From positions 1-5,597 of the forward strand of contig WJJU01000373.1 of the NCBI GenBank assembly GCA_014729595.1: 5,597 bases of DNA, read 5' to 3'. The translations under genes were made by a program, and so were the position numbers. Positions 4,301 through 5,597 of the stretch are shown one piece after another (the stretch's first letter is position 1; every line of letters begins with the position of its first letter). A model generated the notes under the pieces. That model was given only the letters and a program-made list of their open reading frames with translations. It was not told where the DNA came from and made no database searches. The DNA is from Chitinivibrionales bacterium (GTDB lineage: Bacteria; Fibrobacterota; Chitinivibrionia; Chitinivibrionales; WJMI01).

Positions 4301-5597
4301 TCAAAAGCCGGTAGCCGTTGACGATGCTTTTTCACTCAATGAGGACGGTACTTTGCGGCGCACGGCGATAAACGGGGTCAAGGCAAATGATTCCGACCCC
4401 GATGGGGACGCAACAACCGCATCCCTGGTTGAAGGTGTTGGCCCTACGGAAGGTGATTTGATTTTTAGAAGCAATGGTTCGTTCGACTATACCCCGCCCG
4501 AAAATTTTAATGGAACGGTTACATTTAGATATCAGCTTAGCGATGGTCGGTCGGTTTCTCGTATTGCCGTCGCGACTATCGACATATTACCGGTGAATGA
4601 CGTCCCGGTTGCCGCTGCGGATAATTATAGTATCGATGAGGATAAAGAATTGGTAGTGCCCTCCGCCGGCGTTCCCGGACTCCTCGCTAATGACCATGAT
4701 CAAGAAGGTGACGGTTTATCCGTCGTATCACCTGGAGCTATTACGGTTTCTACAGGAGACCTCGTAGTAAGGGAAGGCGGATCCTTTGTCTACACCCCGC
4801 CCGCCCATTTCAACGGTACGGTCACCTTCTCATATCGCGCGACCGACGGCAATGATCAATCAAATACGGCAACCGTTACCATTGAAGTCAAGCCGATAAA
4901 CGATGCACCGGTTTTATCCGCAATTCCAAATCAGAATACGACCAAGGGGAGTCCGTTTAGTTCCATCGATCTGGATGACTACGTCGTCGACGCCGATCAC
5001 ACTGACGATGAATTGCAGTGGAGCGTGTCCGGTGGAAACAACATACAGGTTTCAATCGATGACGCCACACACGTGGCGACCGCGACGGTTGGTGATCAAT
5101 TTTGGGATGGAACGGAGCAACTGGTGTTCACGGTCACCGACCCCGCTGGCGTGTCGCGCACCGACACGGTGTCCTTTACGGTGAGCCGGGTCGGCACGGT
5201 CGCGGAACCGGTTACCGATACAACCGAAACCGCCTACGAGCGAAACCGTCATGCCATGAACCTGCGTGTGCCGAATCCCGCCGACGCGGTTATTTACTAT
5301 ACGTACACCACCGACGGAAGCGCGCCCGCGGCGCCTTCGGCATCTTCCGCGAGTCTGACCGGTGCCGGATTGGTTGATTTTGGAGCGTTCACCGAAGACT
5401 CCACCCACATCAGGGTCAAAGCCTATGCCGCGCGGTATCCCTATGAGGCGAGCGGTATCCGCTCGTTCGATTATTTGATAGTGTTCCCACAGCTTCCGCA
5501 AGTGGTCGGAGCACCGGCGCCCGGTACCCATAATGTTGGGGAGCTTTCCGTAATGCTGGGCGTTCCTGGGCATTCGGGAGTGACAATTACATATACC
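1242..5597 (+). CDS. Giant secreted fibro-slime / tandem-95 repeat protein, 3' end outside window
   Basis: One open frame of 1452 codons with no stop runs off the right edge. Domains in order (residues): signal peptide 1-43; fibro-slime (PA14-like) domain about 50-300; Ig-like region 301-525; seven cadherin-like tandem-95 (Big_9-type) repeats 526-1222; a different cadherin/Ig-like module 1223-1318; a CHB_HEX_C-like module about 1323-1414; probable start of another 1415-1452. The product is exported and probably surface-bound or released. Fibro-slime/PA14 folds often bind carbohydrate, and the repeat array would act as a long, Ca2+-stiffened stalk, so adhesion to a polysaccharide or another cell is the best inference. 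No catalytic domain is visible; one could lie downstream, as could a C-terminal sorting or anchoring domain. Lysine is scarce and Asp/Glu abundant in the repeats. The ATG at 1242 is preferred for its Shine-Dalgarno; ATG 1308 is the alternative. The architecture is secure, the function is not. Confidence 0.93.
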   Translation, partial: MDRKQSSQRSEGRNGVYGRSREMISRAAIACLLATGMLVPIAAQIYPDTLWVPVIFYDFHADRSNPEFEPYKSRGGLKQGMVFSDSVSWDTNNADYFGMDSIIKPIHNPANTHFNRYIDYWYRDWRQTDKGNGLIPSYYTDGTLRNPPLVPVDHDTAFKNVVIKDSLPFEHLGGGVYEFRRHSFFWIDGRGFGDDVDRDDNNFWNHGDAGKNFSFAMELHTTFTKKEGITFNFSGDDDVWAFIDSELVMDIGGIHTELVDSFSVDDMPELQNGEEYTFSFFYAERCTRESHIWITTNIVSTHIVSEVTIEADPDNATVLAGDSVDFTGWVWYDSTGDDGITHHLRDSSLSSLITWSFAPADTNSSLTSTVGSQTTFTSTEAYDTFEVTATYEDETGLIVTESMNVRILPNVPDHLVVEADYDTSSWSIDMLREDQPLDTLRIPTTSTMGTAYAIIRDQYGNFVNWSQNTDWSITDGTVLAGLVGENGNVGRVTATKEGHSGVGKISGTDTDYGYVDEVPVSVYNDPIDARDDAYPAQEDATLSVRGLSVGEGVLVNDIDDDAGTIKRATLIDTIPGHFVSLAEDGGFTYVPPANFTGSVFFTYAATDGEFIDTATVTITVGGTNDAPVASADDYTTAEDEILTIGASQGVLDNDSDLDGDELRAVVVETVDPSEGTLTLNEDGAFVFTPASHFHGIARFSYVATDGTLPSAVTTVRIVVTSVNDAPIAANDAYETNEDVVLAVGERDGVLDNDVDYDGDPLSVSLVSNVANGTLVLQANGAFVYTPSANFSGSDQFTYRVTDGTAHDEGTVLLTVSAVNDAPVAKGESYSLVEDGGLSRSAANGVLTNDTDPDGPSLSAVLVDPIDASEGTLVFRANGSFDYTPPPNFNGTVVFSYLATDGEKNSPKATVVLLVHAANDKPSAADDHYDTKEDIALTVPAAEGVLANDGDIDGDGLSAALISGSGPAQGTLTLNEDGSFHYTPAPNDTGTYTFKYVVEDGASSNPLTDTGVVTISVGWDNQKPVAVDDAFSLNEDGTLRRTAINGVKANDSDPDGDATTASLVEGVGPTEGDLIFRSNGSFDYTPPENFNGTVTFRYQLSDGRSVSRIAVATIDILPVNDVPVAAADNYSIDEDKELVVPSAGVPGLLANDHDQEGDGLSVVSPGAITVSTGDLVVREGGSFVYTPPAHFNGTVTFSYRATDGNDQSNTATVTIEVKPINDAPVLSAIPNQNTTKGSPFSSIDLDDYVVDADHTDDELQWSVSGGNNIQVSIDDATHVATATVGDQFWDGTEQLVFTVTDPAGVSRTDTVSFTVSRVGTVAEPVTDTTETAYERNRHAMNLRVPNPADAVIYYTYTTDGSAPAAPSASSASLTGAGLVDFGAFTEDSTHIRVKAYAARYPYEASGIRSFDYLIVFPQLPQVVGAPAPGTHNVGELSVMLGVPGHSGVTITYT
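1389..2141 (+). other. Fibro-slime (PA14-like) domain
   Basis: It starts at LWVPVIFYDFHAD (residue 50 on), the characteristic entry strand, and ends at ITTNIVS (about residue 300). Key motifs are FSGDDDVWAFID at residues 233-244, followed by LVMDIGGIH ending at H255, then GEEYTFSFFYAERC at about 273-286 and ESHIWITTNI. The DDD and GGIH blocks are hallmarks of the fibro-slime family, found in Fibrobacter and in Dictyostelium proteins; in PA14 relatives the acidic loop binds calcium and can form a sugar site. The family usually has ERH where this protein has ERC (C286), which is the only cysteine after the signal peptide. About 250 residues, a normal length for the family. Confidence 0.88.
2142..2816 (+). 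other. Ig-like linker region, probably two modules
   Basis: Residues 301-525 have alternating beta-strand-like composition with no strong motif. The first part (about 301-408) has AGDSVDFTGWVWYDSTGDDG, then a segment ending FEVTATYEDETG and VTESMNVRI, resembling bacterial Ig-like folds. The second (about 411-525) begins VPDHLVVEAD, contains AYAIIRDQYGNFVNWS and DWSITDGTVLAGL, and ends before the repeat array; this wording is typical of invasin/Big-type domains. I infer two Ig-like modules between the fibro-slime head and the repeat stalk. Their boundaries are approximate and no ligand is suggested. Confidence 0.55.
2817..4907 (+). repeat. Seven cadherin-like tandem-95 (Big_9-type) protein repeats
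   Basis: Units begin at a Pro after an NDxP-type linker: R1 2817-3119, R2 3120-3416, R3 3417-3704, R4 3705-4001, R5 4002-4307, R6 4308-4604, R7 4605-4907 (96-102 residues each). Each unit reads roughly: PxAxDDxY, ED, GVLxND, an acidic loop DxDGD, then G(S/T)LxxxxxGxFxYTPxxNFxG, FxYxxTDG, then TVxIxVxxxNDAP. The acidic loops (NDSDLDGDE in R2, NDVDYDGDP in R3, NDGDIDGDG in R5) look like Ca2+ ligands, as in cadherin-like repeats. R1 (NDIDDDAGT) and R7 (NDHDQEGDG) are degenerate at that site. In this family such arrays form extended stalks in adhesins. Repeats are well diverged in DNA apart from one 26-bp patch shared by R2 and R5. Confidence 0.9.
4908..5195 (+). other. Distinct cadherin/Ig-like module closing the repeat array
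   Basis: Residues 1223-1318 start PVLSAIPNQNTTKGSPFSS, followed by IDLDDYVVDADHTDDELQWSVSG, and end VTDPAGVSRTDTVSFTV. This is the pattern of a cadherin/putative-Ig module often found at the end of tandem-95 arrays (IPNQ...F..IDLDDYV.D.D...L.WSVSG). It lacks the DxDGD loop and the YTP...NFNG block, so it is not an eighth copy of the upstream repeat. Confidence 0.65.
5208..5483 (+). other. Chitobiase C-terminal-like (CHB_HEX_C) module
   Basis: Residues 1323-1414 contain VIYYTYTTDGSAPAAPSA, then a turn-rich stretch, then THIRVKAYAARYPYEASG. This fits the CHB_HEX_C_1 pattern (IYYTTDGSxP ... IKAxAxxxGxxxS), an Ig-like module first noted at the C-terminus of chitobiases and common in secreted proteins of cell-surface-active bacteria. 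Non-catalytic; it probably acts as a spacer or in carbohydrate contact. Confidence 0.7.
5484..5597 (+). other. Probable start of second CHB_HEX_C-like module, cut by window end
   Basis: After FPQLPQVVGAPAPGTH the protein reads ELSVMLGVPGHSGVTITYT at the last base. The final residues parallel AVIYYTYT of the previous module, so a second copy appears to begin here. The rest lies outside the window, and no stop codon is present. Confidence 0.5.

Noticed and set aside
5052..5573. 173-residue open frame on the minus strand
   Set aside because: It is antisense to the cadherin/Ig and CHB_HEX_C-like modules; the composition is very Arg- and Gly-rich and no family is recognised.

Overview
The window looks like part of a Gram-negative bacterial chromosome, most plausibly from the Fibrobacterota (Fibrobacter / Chitinivibrio / Chitinispirillum relatives). 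The main reason is a fibro-slime domain, a PA14-like domain especially abundant in that phylum, at the N-terminus of a very large secreted protein. This assignment is an inference from domain content; no rRNA or marker gene is present.

Layout: (1) 3-875, + strand: the 3' part of a UbiA-type membrane prenyltransferase gene that enters from the left edge. (2) 876-1241: a 366-base intergenic region with no convincing gene but much structure. It holds a long inverted repeat followed by a T run (probable terminator), two exact 15-bp tandem repeats inside a 7-bp inverted repeat, a second terminator-like hairpin, a weak promoter candidate, and two crossing 8-bp complementarities (a possible pseudoknot) ending one base before a strong Shine-Dalgarno sequence. 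(3) 1242-5597, + strand: one uninterrupted reading frame of 1452 codons with no stop, running off the right edge. It was read directly in frame. In order it encodes a signal peptide, a fibro-slime domain, an Ig-like region, seven cadherin-like 'tandem-95' repeats of 96-102 residues, a different cadherin/Ig-like module, one chitobiase-C-terminal-like (CHB_HEX_C) module, and the start of what is probably a second one.

The two genes are not evidently related. The UbiA enzyme acts in the inner membrane on a prenyl diphosphate and an unidentified acceptor. The large protein is exported and is probably an acidic, calcium-stiffened surface or extracellular adhesin or carbohydrate-binding protein. 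The terminator-like structures between them suggest separate transcription units. The second gene carries its own leader, which may control translation.

The points most worth a second look are the leader pseudoknot candidate at 1174-1231, the ambiguity between two starts (1242 and 1308), the 26-bp near-identical DNA patch shared by repeats 2 and 5 of an otherwise diverged array, the His-to-Cys change in the fibro-slime ERH-type motif, and the 15-bp duplication at 983-1012. No CRISPR array, tRNA, rRNA or insertion sequence was seen.
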